Shown in pieces: positions 38,486 to 51,364 of a stretch of 64,000 nucleotides of DNA. Made by a program: the position numbers and the translations under genes. Each line of letters starts with the position of its first letter. Position 1 is the stretch's first letter. The stretch is from contig JAAONU010000001.1 in the NCBI GenBank assembly GCA_012932295.1, positions 52,425,134-52,489,133 of the forward strand. The letters are read 5' to 3'. The notes below the pieces were generated by a model. It did not search any database. It had not been told where the DNA came from and saw nothing but the letters and a program-made list of their open reading frames with translations. Origin of the DNA: Cyclina sinensis. Its lineage: Eukaryota; Mollusca; Bivalvia; Venerida; Veneridae.

Positions 38486-39979
38486 ATTTACCGCCAGAAA
38501 ACAAATTTTAACATGAAAAGACGCGATGAAATGTTTTGCCTGTTTAATTTAAACCTACTGCTTTTTAAAGAATTTTATGAGAAGACAAAACATACAGTTT
38601 AATACTTTTTTGGGTAACTAAGTAAATCTTTTAACTCTGAAAACTGAGTTTTAATTAACAGTTTTGTTTTAGGCCTTCAGCTACCGAGTACGTAATCATA
38701 ATTGTTATCCGTTTAGCGTTATACGTAGCAGGTGTTCCTAAACAACAGTGTCTAAGAATCAATCACACCTGGCTAAATGACATTACTGAATGGATATCTG
38801 GATCTGTTAATTGCAGTACGTCTGGGCTAATTGATGCTAATCTTTTATTTCTAGCAGTACATTTGTAAACAATAATGTTACCAGACGGTTTGTACAGTTA
38901 TACTGTTCTTTGTGTAAGTCTGTACCAAAAAACCCTACAATTTATCTATATACAACTATGTATTTATAGCTGTGTAGGAATATGTTAAATAAGCAAACAG
39001 CTGGCTTGAATTCCTTGGAATATTTGATCATCAGATTTTTATTTCATGACCTTGATCAAAATGCAATATACTCTAATACGGGATTCACCACTGAAATGAT
39101 TTTGAACAATAACCAAAAACATTTAAATTAACAAATTGCTCAAAAAACAAAAGCTGTAAGAACATGCATTTATTTCCAAGAAATATGCAAGTGTTAACCA
39201 ACAACGAAAGATATTTTGTTCCGTGTCCTGTTATGAAGGTTATAACCTGTCAGTAACAATTTTAGTTTGTACTTGCTTATTCTTTACTCACTTTGGACTG
39301 ACCACAACGCGAAGAACTGGAATCTGCAGTATTATAGATATTGGGAACTATTTGCTAAATTTAATATCTTGTGTTTACTAGTGTAACCAGTAACAACTAT
39401 TATGAATGAATATCTACCGTATGTGTTTCCCTTTAAAGCTGATAGAACCGTTCATGAATAATTAATCGCAAATAGCGCTTTTTTGCTTTAAAGTGATATA
39501 TTGCCTGTGAACAATTCCAACTTCACATTTTGTGTCCGTCTTCAATAGTTTTTGAAAGGTTATTAGATCAGAACAAGCTTTACAGGGAAAGGTTTGTAAA
39601 GCAAATTGATAGGTAGCCTTTTGTAGCTGAGAAATAGTATACAGTCTTCATGTGTATTTTTTTAACTGACATAAATGTGCTTGAATCGAAATTTCCACAT
39701 ACTAAAATACAATTGCCTCAATATGATACCACATAATTTCAACTTATAGACTTAGCTTTATTTCTTGCAGACTAAATTTGTTACCCATTTTCATGAAGAG
39801 GTATAGCTTCTCTACACACAGAGTCTTTTAATTGTGTGAAGATGATTCTGCAGATGATATAATCTTATTCATATTTTGTAGAATGCATTCTAGGAGTTCG
39901 CAGCAAATTTTTATTAAATAATAATTTATCCAGAAAGTGCTTGAATCTGTTTGGGCCCATGCTTGAGTATACAAAGAAA
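38486..39979. other. AT-rich DNA, no feature recognised
   Basis: An upstream part of the decayed LINE could be present, but no endonuclease motif was visible to me. Confidence 0.4.
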
Positions 39980-40998
39980 AAACAAGAGCCATTTTACATA
40001 TGGTTAATCTCCCCGCCGGGAAGAAGTTACCTGAAGGTTGTACTTACGTTATTTTACTTGGTGAGAGGAAATCCTTAAAAAGCTGTATAGTGTGGTCATG
40101 CTGAGTACAGTTTTTAAGTAAGTGGAAAAAGAAAAAGGCTTTTGGAGTTATGCTCTGGAAAAAACTTTTAAAGTAAATCTGATAAATGAGAATAACTCTA
40201 CAAGTAGGCAAGGTAAAGTTATTGTTCTTGCACATTGCACTAACTACCAAAGTGCTATGTCAGTGTATTAAGTTTGAAGAAATCCCTCAAGTACATTTGG
40301 AGTTATGCTTCAGACAAAGTTGTTCAAGTAAATCTGATAAAGGGGAATAACTCTAAAAGTACACAAGGAATAGTTATTGTTTTTACAAACTGCACTTTCT
40401 CTCAATGTGCTCTGTCAGTGTATGAAGTTTTAAGAAAACCGCTCAAGTACTTTTGGAGTTATGCTCTGGACAAAATTGGAACTGACGCACGGACGGTAAC
40501 TCTAAAAGTTGGCAAGGTAGAGTTATTGTTCTTGCAGACTGCATTTCCTACTAATATGTCATACCAGTGTATTAAGTTTGAAGTGAATCTCTCAAGTACT
40601 TTTGGAGTTATGCTCTGGACAAAACTTTTAAAGTAAATCTGATAAAGAGGAATAACTGTAAAACAAGGCAAGGTAGAGATATTGTTCTTACACGCCGCAC
40701 TTTCTGCTGAAGTGTTTTGTCAGTATGTTAAGTTTGAAGAAAATCCCTCAAGTACTTTTTAAGTTATGTTTCGGACAAAGGTTTTCAAGTAAATCTGATA
40801 AAGGGGAATAACTCTAAAAGAAGGCAAGGTAGAGATATTGTTCTTACACGCCGCACTTCCTCCCAATATGCTCTGTCAGTGTGTGAAGCTTGGAGAAAAT
40901 CGCTCAAGTACTTTAGGAGTTATGCCCCGGACAAAATTGGGACTGACGCACGGACGCAGACCATTTCTAATATCCCCTTTGCCTTTGGCGGGGGGATA
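39980..40998 (-). mobile_element. Pearl-like element B, about 1.0 kb, 156-bp core
   Basis: The core is a tandem repeat. GGAGTTATGC-like text recurs at 40144, 40299, 40455, 40604, 40760 and 40916, spacings of about 149-156 bp, six copies. The right end has GACGCACGGACG followed by a palindrome (TATCCCCTTTGCC, TTTGGCGGGGGGATA). The left end has a half-palindrome (AATCTCCCCGCC at about 40006) preceded by AGAGCCATTTTACATATGG, a small hairpin. The element is probably inverted relative to element C. An extra copy of the end sequence (ACTGACGCACGGACG, about 40483-40497) sits inside the third core unit. It has no coding capacity; the 120-aa frame is incidental. Confidence 0.75.
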
Positions 40999-41069
40999 AA
41001 GAAGGTCTCGGTACTCTTTTGAATAATCTTGTTCGTCATGTATACAACTTGTATACTTCAATATTGAAC
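40999..41069. other. Short spacer
   Basis: Nothing recognised between element B and the R4 copy. Confidence 0.4.
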
Positions 41070-41335
41070 TATCAGTCCAGAGAGACTTCCATGTGTCATG
41101 ACTTTATGAATGTAGTTTCCTAGAGAATATGAATACAGAACTGTATTTCCCATAGGTAAACTACATCTCACATGGACCGAAAATGTCATTCATTATTTGT
41201 AATTACAAGATGTCGGTCGTTACTAGAGGGTTTTCATTCTAGAACTGGCAAACAAAGTCAGATTGAACTATCATTCATCATGGAAAAGTCAGTATGTTAA
41301 AATGAATTGTGACATTTATGTATTCTGTTGAGAAA
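41070..41335 (+). repeat. Dispersed repeat family R4, copy 2
   Basis: This is the partner of 36270-36530, with the same order of landmarks (TTCATTATTTGTAAT, TTTTCATTCTAGAACTGGCA, TGACATTTATGT). Confidence 0.6.
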
Positions 41336-42889
41336 CAATGTTTGCAGGGAATTCGTGTTAGCAGAGATTAGAGATAAGTTTTTGTCAAAGAAAATAGAAT
41401 TTTTGCCATTTCTTTGCAAATATATTCAGAAAATGTAACAATTTTTAAAATTTCTTTTCCTACTTTTTTTTTCTTTCATTTGATTTGATTTTTCTCTTAA
41501 AATTAAATTAATGATATTGAATACACACATTCTTCAAATAACACTGAGCATATTTTCATAAGGTAACTGCTTAATCATATACTAGTAATACATGTTTAAC
41601 ATAAAATGAACAGGTAAGGATATAGTTAATATAAAAAGTTCAAATTAAAATCGAAATAAAAAAGTAACATTTTTTTTGTAAATACAGTAAAGACTTTAAC
41701 TTGAAAATGTACTTCACTTGTTTGAAAGTTTGCTTTTCATAAGAGAAAAGAGTTGACTTATCTAAAGTCTAACAAACCATTAACGTTTAAATAGTAAAAG
41801 AACTATAAAACACCTTTAACATCCGACAATCAATTTGAATGTTTCTCATTGTCTCTTGCATCAAAGATATAAAAAAGAGCTTTTTATTTGAACTACAGTT
41901 ACTAGTGGCTAATATAACCTTTTAAAATAAATGGGAGGGCCATTGTTTACTGTGACTTGTCATTCAGTTTTGTTGTTTGATGTTACATCACGTGTTGTAT
42001 CCACCTAGATATAGATCGTTTTAACTATCTTTTTTTCCCAGCTGACCTTTTGACGCAGTCGTTTCAGTAAATCAGCTCAAATAAAAAAATCTTGTATTTT
42101 ATCACTGATTTAACAAGTGTTCAACGATGGATATGGAATACAGAGTAAAACCCCAGTGAACTAGAAAGGCTCTTTTTTTCTCATGTTCGTCAGTGACACT
42201 TAAGATATATATTGATATAAATAGTATTTATTAGAGCAAAAAAACGTTTTTCTCTTCAGAAGTCTAAAAGCTCCAATCATGATTGCCTTAATCTAGTCAC
42301 GTAACTTATTACTACGAATTTTGAATTAACGTACTGGTGTCTGGAACAAATCACATAAAAAGATTGAAGGTTTTAGGCAAGTTTAACACATCTTTGTTGA
42401 TCTTTTTACCTTTTTTGTTTCCTTTACTTCAGCAAACTGATTGTCACATAATTCTGAATAAACTGTCGATGCCAAATGTTGCTCTCAGTCTTTAATTGGA
42501 TTTTTTAGCCGTTACAGAAATTCGGTCCTTCAGTAAGTCACTAAAATCGTATAAATTCCGCATTTAGGTTAAAAAATTCAGTTATCTTGCCTAATTTGCA
42601 ATTCTTCAGACTAATTTATATTCCCAGAATACTTTTATTTCAGTTTAACATTTCGTAGATGTGTTAGAAGAATTTATTGGCTTGCTGGCGAACTCAAGAT
42701 TGCTTTATAATCAAGCCTTTGTTCCCGGTAAAGGCAAAATCATGGCCGGAGCTAGAATTTATGCCATGTCGTCCAAAATATCACCTTTGCTTCATGAATG
42801 ATCACAGCTGGACATTTTTGTTAAATCAGAAGATAGGACAAAACATACGCGTATTTCTTCAGGACTGAAATATCTCGATTAAGATTTTT
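41336..42889. other. AT-rich DNA, no feature recognised
   Basis: No gene, RNA or repeat end was supported. Confidence 0.5.
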
Positions 42890-43786
42890 AGCTCACCTGA
42901 GCACAAAGCGCTCAAGGGTGAGCTATTATGATCTAAGATTGTCCGGCGTCTGTCGGCGTGCGTCGTCAACAATTTGACTTGAACAACCTCTCTTCCTAAA
43001 TCGCTAAGCCAACTTTTACGAAACATGCCAGGAATATTTCTTGCATGACGCTCCACCAAAGTTGTTCAAAAAATTGAATTCCATCAAGAACTCTGGTTGC
43101 TTTGGCAACAGAAAAGAAAAACTTTGAAAATCTTAAGATTTGGTATATGGTATTGTCTAGTAGACCTCTACAATATTTGTTCAAATTATACCCCGGGGGC
43201 AAATTTGGTCCCGCCCGGGGGTCAATTGATTTTACATAGGCTTATATAGGGAAAACTTTGAAAATCTCTTGACCACAAGGCCCTGGGCTCTAAGATTTGG
43301 TTTGTAGCATTGTCTACTAGACATCTACCGAGTTTGTTCAAATTATACCTCATATGTCAAATTTGGCCCCACCCCGGGGGTTAATTGATTTTACATATGC
43401 TTATATATGGAAAACCTAAAAAATCTTCTTGTCTGAAACCAGTAGGCTCTGAGCCTTAAGATTTAGTATGTAGCATTGTCTTGTGGACCTCTACCAAGTG
43501 TGTTCGAATTATGCCCTTGGAGTCAGATTTGACCCTGCCCCGGGGGTGAGTTGATTTTACATAGGCTTATAGAGGCAAAACTTTAAAAAAAACCACTTCT
43601 TGTCTGAAACCAACTTAGATATTTTAATGGAGCATCAGCTAGAGGTTATCAACCAAGTTTGTTCAAATTATGCCCATTGAGTTAAAATTTGCTTTACCCT
43701 TGGGGTCACTTGAAATCATATATATTTATATAGGGAGAATCTTAAAAAGTATTCAGCTCAGCGATCTAGTGCCATTATGGTCCTCT
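42890..43786 (+). mobile_element. Pearl-like element D (AGCTCACC family)
   Basis: It starts with a palindrome, AGCTCACCTGAGC then GCTCAAGGGTGAGCT (42890-42924), followed by GTCCGGCGTCTGTCGGCG. The body has core repeats of about 160 bp. TACATAGGCTTATATAGGG-like text recurs at 43233, 43392, 43558 and about 43717, each after a CCCCGGGGG patch. It ends with a half-copy of the palindrome (CAGCTCAGCGATC) and a small hairpin, GCCATTATGG, then TCCTCT. This AGCTCACC-type start is a very common repeat in molluscan genomes as I know them. It has no coding capacity. Confidence 0.75.
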
Positions 43787-45359
43787 CACATTTACTAGTA
43801 TATCAGAGAGAGTGAAAAGAAGTAGTTTATGTATTTACACATACGCTTTTTTGACATAAAAACAGAAATAAAATACTAAACTCTCTTTATCCAACTCGAT
43901 ATATTGTTTAAAGCAACACGGACTATCATGTCCGTATCGTAGGTCCTCCTAGAATAGAGGCAGACACACACTTACATTCTGTTCTTTTGTCCTCTTATTC
44001 ATTTATGCTGTTCAGTTGAAAGCGCTTATAAGATGATGAAAATCAGTTTATTATCTTCAGTACATATGATGTCTTGTTGAAAAAAACGTTATGTTTGATT
44101 ATCTCAAATATCCATACTGATTAATCATTTGTTAATCAAGCGCAACGGTATACTGACATGACATAATACCGGAATTTCTGCATAAAAGGAATTTATAAAA
44201 TGTTACAGGCACTGCGTACCACTGGTGGTATACACAGTTATAATTTCCTGTGGTCAGCATAACATTTCAGACAACAGAACACTAATCAAATCTATTTAAC
44301 ACAACACAGTTGCAATTATTCGTACCTAATCATCTCATTAGAGCATAAAATGCGCTTGCAACTGAACAGCATGAATGAAAAACAGGACAAACAATATTTT
44401 AAAGAACATAAGGTAAGTGGGACTCATTATGAAGTCAGCAAGAATAACCATTCATCGGTTATTTTACAATTTCTTTAGTGGCTAAATAAATGTATAAACA
44501 ATAAATAAATATGACTGAAGCGTTATTTACGTATTAATCTGAGAGTTTGATTTTCAAGACCTTTGGCTCTAAGATTTAACTGGTCATTAACTTGCACGTT
44601 AAGAATACGCTATATGTTAAGTATTAATAACTAAATAAATATTACATTTTCTCTTATTTTATACTGTTAAGATAAACTATTGAACAATCTAATCCTTAAA
44701 AAATATATAGCCTTTTATTACTGTAATACAGATGGTAGTTCATTTCATAAAAAATATCTTAAATATTAATGTCAATCAAATGATTTGGAAAGGGCTGTTA
44801 ATAACATATTCTTTTTTATTCGTTTGAGGCGTTACCCTCAGGGAGAGTCTTTTCATTCATATGGTGCCCTTGTATCCTTCACGCCTTGCAGCGTCATTAA
44901 ACACTCATTAATTGAATGGGCTGAATGGCTGGGGATCGGCTAAACAAGCTGTTTTGATAATCATATGCAATGAATAAACGTCTTGATAATGATCTGTACC
45001 GGAAGCTTTCAGTGCAAACGTTTATCTAAGACATACATTAATCACTTAAATAGATAATGAAACTAACAGTGGTATGGTTTTATTGGATATTATCCGTTTA
45101 AGACAAACTTTAACTAGAGCAGAATAAGTCGCAGAACTGATTACAGTTCAGACGTAAGGTTTGTAAGAACGCCCAAAAAGGGTCATTGACTCTACCCAAC
45201 CTATTGAGACTAATTTTGAAAAGAAAGAGAGGAAGATCCTTTATTTACAAGGAAAACATTATTTACAAAACAAAATACACACATAAATAAAATAAATAAA
45301 TAAACATGAACAGAAGCAATATGAACGAAGGACTCACAAACGTATGTATAATTAGTTTG
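43787..45359. other. AT-rich DNA, no feature recognised
   Basis: A patch at about 44830-44930 weakly resembles 48915-49012 (similar order of CCCTnnGGG, TGCCC, CTTGCAnC and TCATTAAA). It is not strong enough to call. Confidence 0.4.
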
Positions 45360-45870
45360 CGACAATTTAGTGAACACTGTGCCAAGTTATTTCAAAACTA
45401 TGTAATGCACCAATGAAATACAGAGCAAACATTAACGTGTATGCTGTATTCTATATTATTTGGCAGTACAGCGGATAGAAGAGTGCATAGTTAGTAAAAT
45501 ATTGCCCCAACATGGTGAACACTTGTGCCATAATTTCTTACAATCTTTGAATGTGCTAGAGACATATAAAGTGGGTAGTATTTTATATCGTAGGTTCAGA
45601 CACCATGTGACATGTTGCCTCAACCTTGTAAATACTTGTTCCAAGTCATCTACCAATGAGTGACAGAGCGGACATTGACATATATGAAGGCAATATTCTT
45701 ATTTAACAGTACAAACAGGAGGGAAGGAAGGCAGAGGGACAGGCAGTTGCGGTGCAATGCATCAATCTGGTGATGCATCATGCTAAGTTATTCCAAAATC
45801 CTTTTATACCATAAAGTAACAGAGCAGAGAAGAACACACTTATCAATATTTGGCCAATAATGTCTGACCT
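45360..45870 (+). repeat. Decayed pearl-like repeat
   Basis: Diverged modules begin GTGAACACTGTGCCAAG (about 45372), GTGAACACTTGTGCC (about 45513) and GTAAATACTTGTTCCAAG (about 45628), each followed at a distance by ACAGAGCnnACATT. A GGAGGGAAGGAAGGCAGAGG run at about 45719 stands where intact members carry the ACGG microsatellite. No ends are identified. Overlapping short frames on both strands are incidental. Confidence 0.45.
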
Positions 45871-48800
45871 TGACTTAGGCTATCCGGGTCTTTTTTGTGA
45901 CATGTCACAACAGACAAAAATGTGCATCAATATTCTATGTTTATTTAATAAAAAAAAACATCATTTTGATATCAAATCTTCTGTTAAAATTTCTTGTTTT
46001 CTGAAAGCTGCTCGCACGCGTGCTATGTCGTAAATGCCATTTTACAAGTGGTATTTTCAATATAACGAACTATTGTTGTCTATAGTGCTCGTAAGATAAT
46101 TACTGTTCTGCTTTTTGTGACACACTGTTTCCAACTGCAATCAATATATCACCTCCTTTTTGTGTTTTGATTTATAGACAGAGATTTTAGATCCGTAAAA
46201 GCACATTACTGAATTTTCTCCAAGGACGAAACCATTTCAACTGAACAAAGTTAAAGTAAAAATCTAATAACACGTTGCCGTAATATAAGTGTAGCCATTT
46301 TGCAAGAATACTACAGCTGGCGCAATATGAGTAGTCATGTTCTTATTATAAATTGTATCACATTTGGTCGCTTACAGAGAAGCTGAAGCAATTTTCATAA
46401 AATCAAATCAATGTGATTATATTCATTTCCCTGTAACAAACAAAATGTTTCAATAACTTATATTGATATTTCTCATATTGTTTTTGTGTTAAACTATAGT
46501 TCTTTTAATCATATTAATTTGAATCATATTGTTATTAAAGGTTTTGAATTAAGATTATCATTCAAAACGTAGCCAGTTCTTTTTAAAAAAAATGCTTTTC
46601 TTTGACAAACAAAATACAGTGCATAACAAATTATCATTATGTGTTCCACTATTTTCTCCCGTTTCTACAAACCCAAAATATGATTAAGCAATGTTTCGCT
46701 TTCATTTTTAAGAAAATGTCTTGACGCCTTAAAATAAAAAAAATGAAATGAATTGAAAATGCTTTGAACGCCGAAGCAAGATTAGGCTAAAAAATAAAAA
46801 AAAAGAATATCTGAATGAAGAATCCCAAATTCAATCAAGATATTACAATTTGAGTTTTAAAAGTCATAATTGACATTCGATAAAAAAACATCTGTCTGTA
46901 GTCAAAGCGTGCCAATATTATTATATATTATCATTATGTAAAACGATAATTTGATTGATTTAATACTAAGAATTTCTTATTAAAAGATATATATAGAAAG
47001 TCCGTCAAGCAAGAAACTTGCCAACTTGTATGTTTGCAAGCTATCAATAGATATCCTTTTCTGGCTGTTTTACGGTCGCGTTCGTTAATAATTAAATACC
47101 AAATAACTCTTTTTGTATACCAGGGTGTTCTAGTGCGTTTGAACTACACCTACTTCGTACTGTTTCTTTGTTATAATTAGATCACGCTGAATAAGACAGG
47201 CTCCCGAGTGAATATATTGAGTATAAGCAAAAAAGGACGGTTTGCATTTGTTAATGAGTAACCTACTAACGCTGCGTATTGTTTTCAATGACATTTTGGT
47301 GGAAAATATTTGTTTGTGTTTATATCAGAGATTAATTTGTAAGTCTTGTAAGTTCATTTTTTGTCTTTAGTACGGAATTCCTTAGTCTTGCTAAAAATGA
47401 AAAAATCAATACATGTTTTAAAATACCTTTTTTTCCAAATATTCATTTCGAAAGAACATTATGGTCGAATATTTTTTTAGCCACTTTTTTGACAAGATGT
47501 AGACTTTAAAAAATAGACTTGGCAAAATACGTCAATATTATACACAAATATTACAGACTTACTCATCGTGTCGTCGCCTCATAATTACTCAAAGCACAGT
47601 TATAAAAAACAGTTAATGTATTATAATTGTGAAAATAAATGCATAATTTCAAAATGTTTCTTAGAGCATGTCTGCTGTATTTACAATATATTTTATTTTT
47701 TCATATTTTATTTTTTTCATATTTAATTACTTGCCCGGCACATTTTTAAAATTTTTGTATATATATAAACTTAAATAAATAAAATATATTATATTATATC
47801 AAAACGCCTTGGTTGTTCTATTCTTTTCGTTTATATCTTTATACAACGTAAGTGTTAAAAGCATGGTGTAAAGAGAGGTTTTTGTCCTGTAAAGCAAGTA
47901 TACTATCTGATGAGTATAAAAAATATTTGTAACAAATAAATATTATATATATAAGTCAAATATAAATATTAATCTATAACCATTTAGACTCAATATTTCA
48001 ATGCTCCTTCAAATAAATTGAATGTGTACTGACATTTCTCTATATTAAATGATTTTCATTTTATATATATTTGTTTGTTACGAATTACTTAGAAAAGTCT
48101 TATATATTGTCTACCGTCACAGCTGATGCTCTTTTAACGAAAAGAGGTAGCGGAACGTATTTACTCATTAATTTATCTCTCCTATAGTAATCTGAAAGAA
48201 ACAACACAAGATTTACTCGTAACACAAAAAGTATGTCAGAGAAAGTTTGCTATAACAAGGGAAAAGAATATCTGAAGAAAAGATAAGAAATCATACGAGA
48301 CATTGGAATACTTCTCCGCGAACCTGAGTGAGGTGAACCAATTTATATTTGTTCTGATATATTCTTTCTGACATTGATTATTTTTATAGGAGACTTCATT
48401 CTGTAAACTTGAGGTGTCTGAGAACTAATACCATGCTTTGAAGTGTTTCATTGTAACAACAAGGACTATCTGATCATTGTCGCTACAGTCAGCCGCATAC
48501 AGTATGCTATGTTACAATGATGTTGACCAGTATATCTAAATGCTCATGCAAAAGTGACATGTAGGCAAATAGGGCCCGGTGATGATTGTATCTTGTTTAA
48601 TGTATATTATTTTATTATATAGTCGAATCTAGTCTAGTCTAGTCTAGTCTAGTAAATTAATGAGAATTTATTTGTAGCATACAGTAAGTCATAAATTTTA
48701 GTTAACCTGAGATTGGAAAGCAAGCTACCAGAAAGCCTAAGTCTAGCGCTCCAAGCATGTACCATGCGTAGTCGTGAATATTTACAAAAAGTGCTACTTC

Positions 48801-49840
48801 CTTAAAACACTTACTGTTTGCATAAGTTAGGACGATAATGTCTATTTCTTATTGCTCATTTTTCCCCCTCGAAATTATATCATCGATTAACAACCAGCAG
48901 AAACACAACTGTTACAGGCATTATTATCCCCTGGGTGGGCACTTTTAATTCAACTGATAACACTTGCAACCTTGATGCCCTGTAGAGTTTCATTAAATAA
49001 CATAAAGTGGATTATAAACTGACATTTAGAAGTACGTCATTGAGAAGCGAGGATAAAAAGAAATTACAGAAATAGATTGAACGGATTAAAAGTTACCTGA
49101 CATTTCTTTCTTGTACTTTCTTAACCAGTTAGCTAGAAAACTTTGGTACGGATGATATTTAATTAGTCTGATAACATGAATGGAACATAAGAGTTCAGAG
49201 AAACGTGCACTATTTAGTTTTTCTATTACAATCAAGCAATAAAGAAATTTATTTTCATTTCTTCGCACAATAAGGAAGTCTTTAATGCTCATCTGCTACT
49301 CACTTATTGGTAATTAAACTGGCGCTTTAGTTAATTTCTTTAGTGAGTTGCATGGTAAATTGTATTATTCATACTCTTAATAGTGATAACTAAAAGAACT
49401 AGTGTGCTCATTGTAGATGTTACACAGTAACATTTTTGTATGATGTTAAATGCGATGTGAGCACTTACCTGTGGATTAATTACCAATTCAAGTATTGGTT
49501 AAAAGAAACTCGGTAGATAATTTAATAGGAATATTAATAAAATACAATTAACCTTCGAAGCACCCGTTTAGTGTATTTATGTTTTTGTGTTGCTGAAACA
49601 TTAAATAGTCAGATGGAAAATGGCTTAACCTTACAATATACGTGAGGATAAACTTAAATAGAATAGCACAGCAGTTTCAGAGACAGAGATTTTTTCAGCG
49701 GTAAAACGCTTTTAAACAAAATGTTTTCTTCTGTTTTGATTAGATTTGCAGATAATTGTCAAGTGTCTATTCAAAGGTGTTTAAAGATTCTACCTTCTAG
49801 ACGTTCTTGAACATTATTCTTAACGACATTTATAAACAAG
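45871..49840. other. AT-rich DNA with a TCTAG pentamer microsatellite
   Basis: It contains (TCTAG)n with about 5 units at 48627-48653. Otherwise there are long AT-rich tracts (e.g. 47680-47800) and no supported gene. Confidence 0.5.
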
Positions 49841-50410
49841 ATGGCTATGTTAGCGCTCACCAAGGTACAACTGTCTCCCATGTATCTCCCTGTAATTTCC
49901 TTAATATTTTCATGTAAAACTTGTGAACCCAAGTTGGAGCTAAATGGCCCAGAGGCAGAATTTTTAAGTGTTCAAAAGAAGATGATCATTTATGCCAAAT
50001 ATCAGAAGTTTCAGTTAAACTGTTCCACACAAGGAAAGTTTAATAAAGTTTGTCTATGGAAGTCTTCATAAAAAATCTCAACCCCGAGCCAATAATGGCC
50101 ACAGGGGCAAAGTTTTAGCACACTTAGTTTTGGTTTACTAGTGTCATGCTTAATTTCAGAATTCTAAAGAGAAACGTGTGATCCTCAGGGTTGAGCCAGT
50201 AATGACCCTCGGGGCATTCTCTTAACAATCTTAGTAGAATTCAGTAAGGCAAATCTACATATCCAATTTCAGAAGTCTGGATCTTTTCGTTTCAGACATG
50301 AAGAGTTTTTGAAGTGTTTGTCTATTTAAGTCTGAAACTGCAAAATATCTGAACCTTTCGTTGAAGCAAGTTATGACCACAGGGTCAAAGTTTTAACAAA
50401 CTTGGTAAAG
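49841..50410 (+). repeat. Decayed bivalve-type repeat
   Basis: Diverged modules contain GGCCACAGGGGCAAAGTTTT (about 50097), GACCCTCGGGGCATTCTCTT (about 50203) and GACCACAGGGTCAAAGTTTT (about 50375), each followed by AnCAnnCTTnGT. They resemble the CCCCGGGGG/AATTTG modules of element D. The 76-aa frame at 49841-50071 is therefore probably not a gene. Confidence 0.45.
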
Positions 50411-51205
50411 AAAGGCAATAGGCAATACTTTATGCAAATTATTAGAACTCTATGCTATGTGGTTTCAGCCAAAGAGTGTTTTAATGTTTTAATGATTTTC
50501 CTGTATTTTTTCTTATTTTTTTGGAAACCATGTAGTCCCCAAAAGTTGAATAATGACATTATAAAAGGAAATAAAAGGCAATCAAAATAGTACATTGAAA
50601 CAGTCACATACAATTCTGGAACAGAACATTAAAATTATTTTATCACATGCAGTGACACTGAAAACTGAAGACATATGAGGCAGCAACAATCCTGTTCGGT
50701 CTCAGAAGAATTGTAACAGAGATACAATGGAAAAATCGCACATTTTACTTAAAGTGCAGGGTAATTGTGAGTCGGAATAATGACTTGTTATATAATCTGT
50801 TTGCATTAAGTTTATGGAATTTTCTCTTGCGTGTTCAGTTACAACTAGTAATTACCAGTAGCCGTTGTGTCTGTTTAAACTATTGAAATTAGCTCCATCA
50901 ATGGAACTCGGCAATAGTTCTAATTATTTTCAAACTCAAGACATTTATACCTAATAATCAGTAATATGATTTATACATATTTTTGCGAGATGTATTACCT
51001 AGTATAGCCTGGAGTAATTGATATAACCCGAGCCTCCAGGTATACGAAAGGTCTTAACCAATCAGATGTCAAATTTATCTGCGGTATCCTAGATATAGAT
51101 CTATCGTTCCCGTTGCTCTCGGTTATGGCAATTTTGAAATCATGCTGTGTAATTCAGCTTTTACCCATGTAAATATCATTTCTGTTTGAATTTCAATGAA
51201 ATGTA
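50411..51205. other. AT-rich DNA, no feature recognised
   Basis: The 3' flank of the LINE. No gene was seen. Confidence 0.45.
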
Positions 51206-51240
51206 AATACAATACAATACAATACAATACAATACAATAT
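51206..51240 (-). repeat. LINE 3' tail: pentanucleotide repeat
   Basis: On the plus strand there are six AATAC units plus one AATAT. On the LINE strand this is (GTATT)n at the extreme 3' end, in place of poly(A). Confidence 0.9.
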
Positions 51241-51364
51241 CTTTATTCGGCATAAAATACATACATATTTATAGCCAATACAACATAAACATAAATGATA
51301 TCAAAGTGGTGGTAAGTGCATAAGATTTCTAAGCTTAACAGAGAAGTGAATAAATTATTCTTCT

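Noticed and set aside
40274..40636. 120-aa plus-strand open frame with internally repetitive peptide
   Set aside because: It translates the 156-bp core of pearl-like element B, and the repetition comes from the DNA repeat.
44830..49012. Possible dispersed pair at 44830-44930 and 48915-49012
   Set aside because: The shared landmarks are too short and few to separate from chance without a formal alignment.
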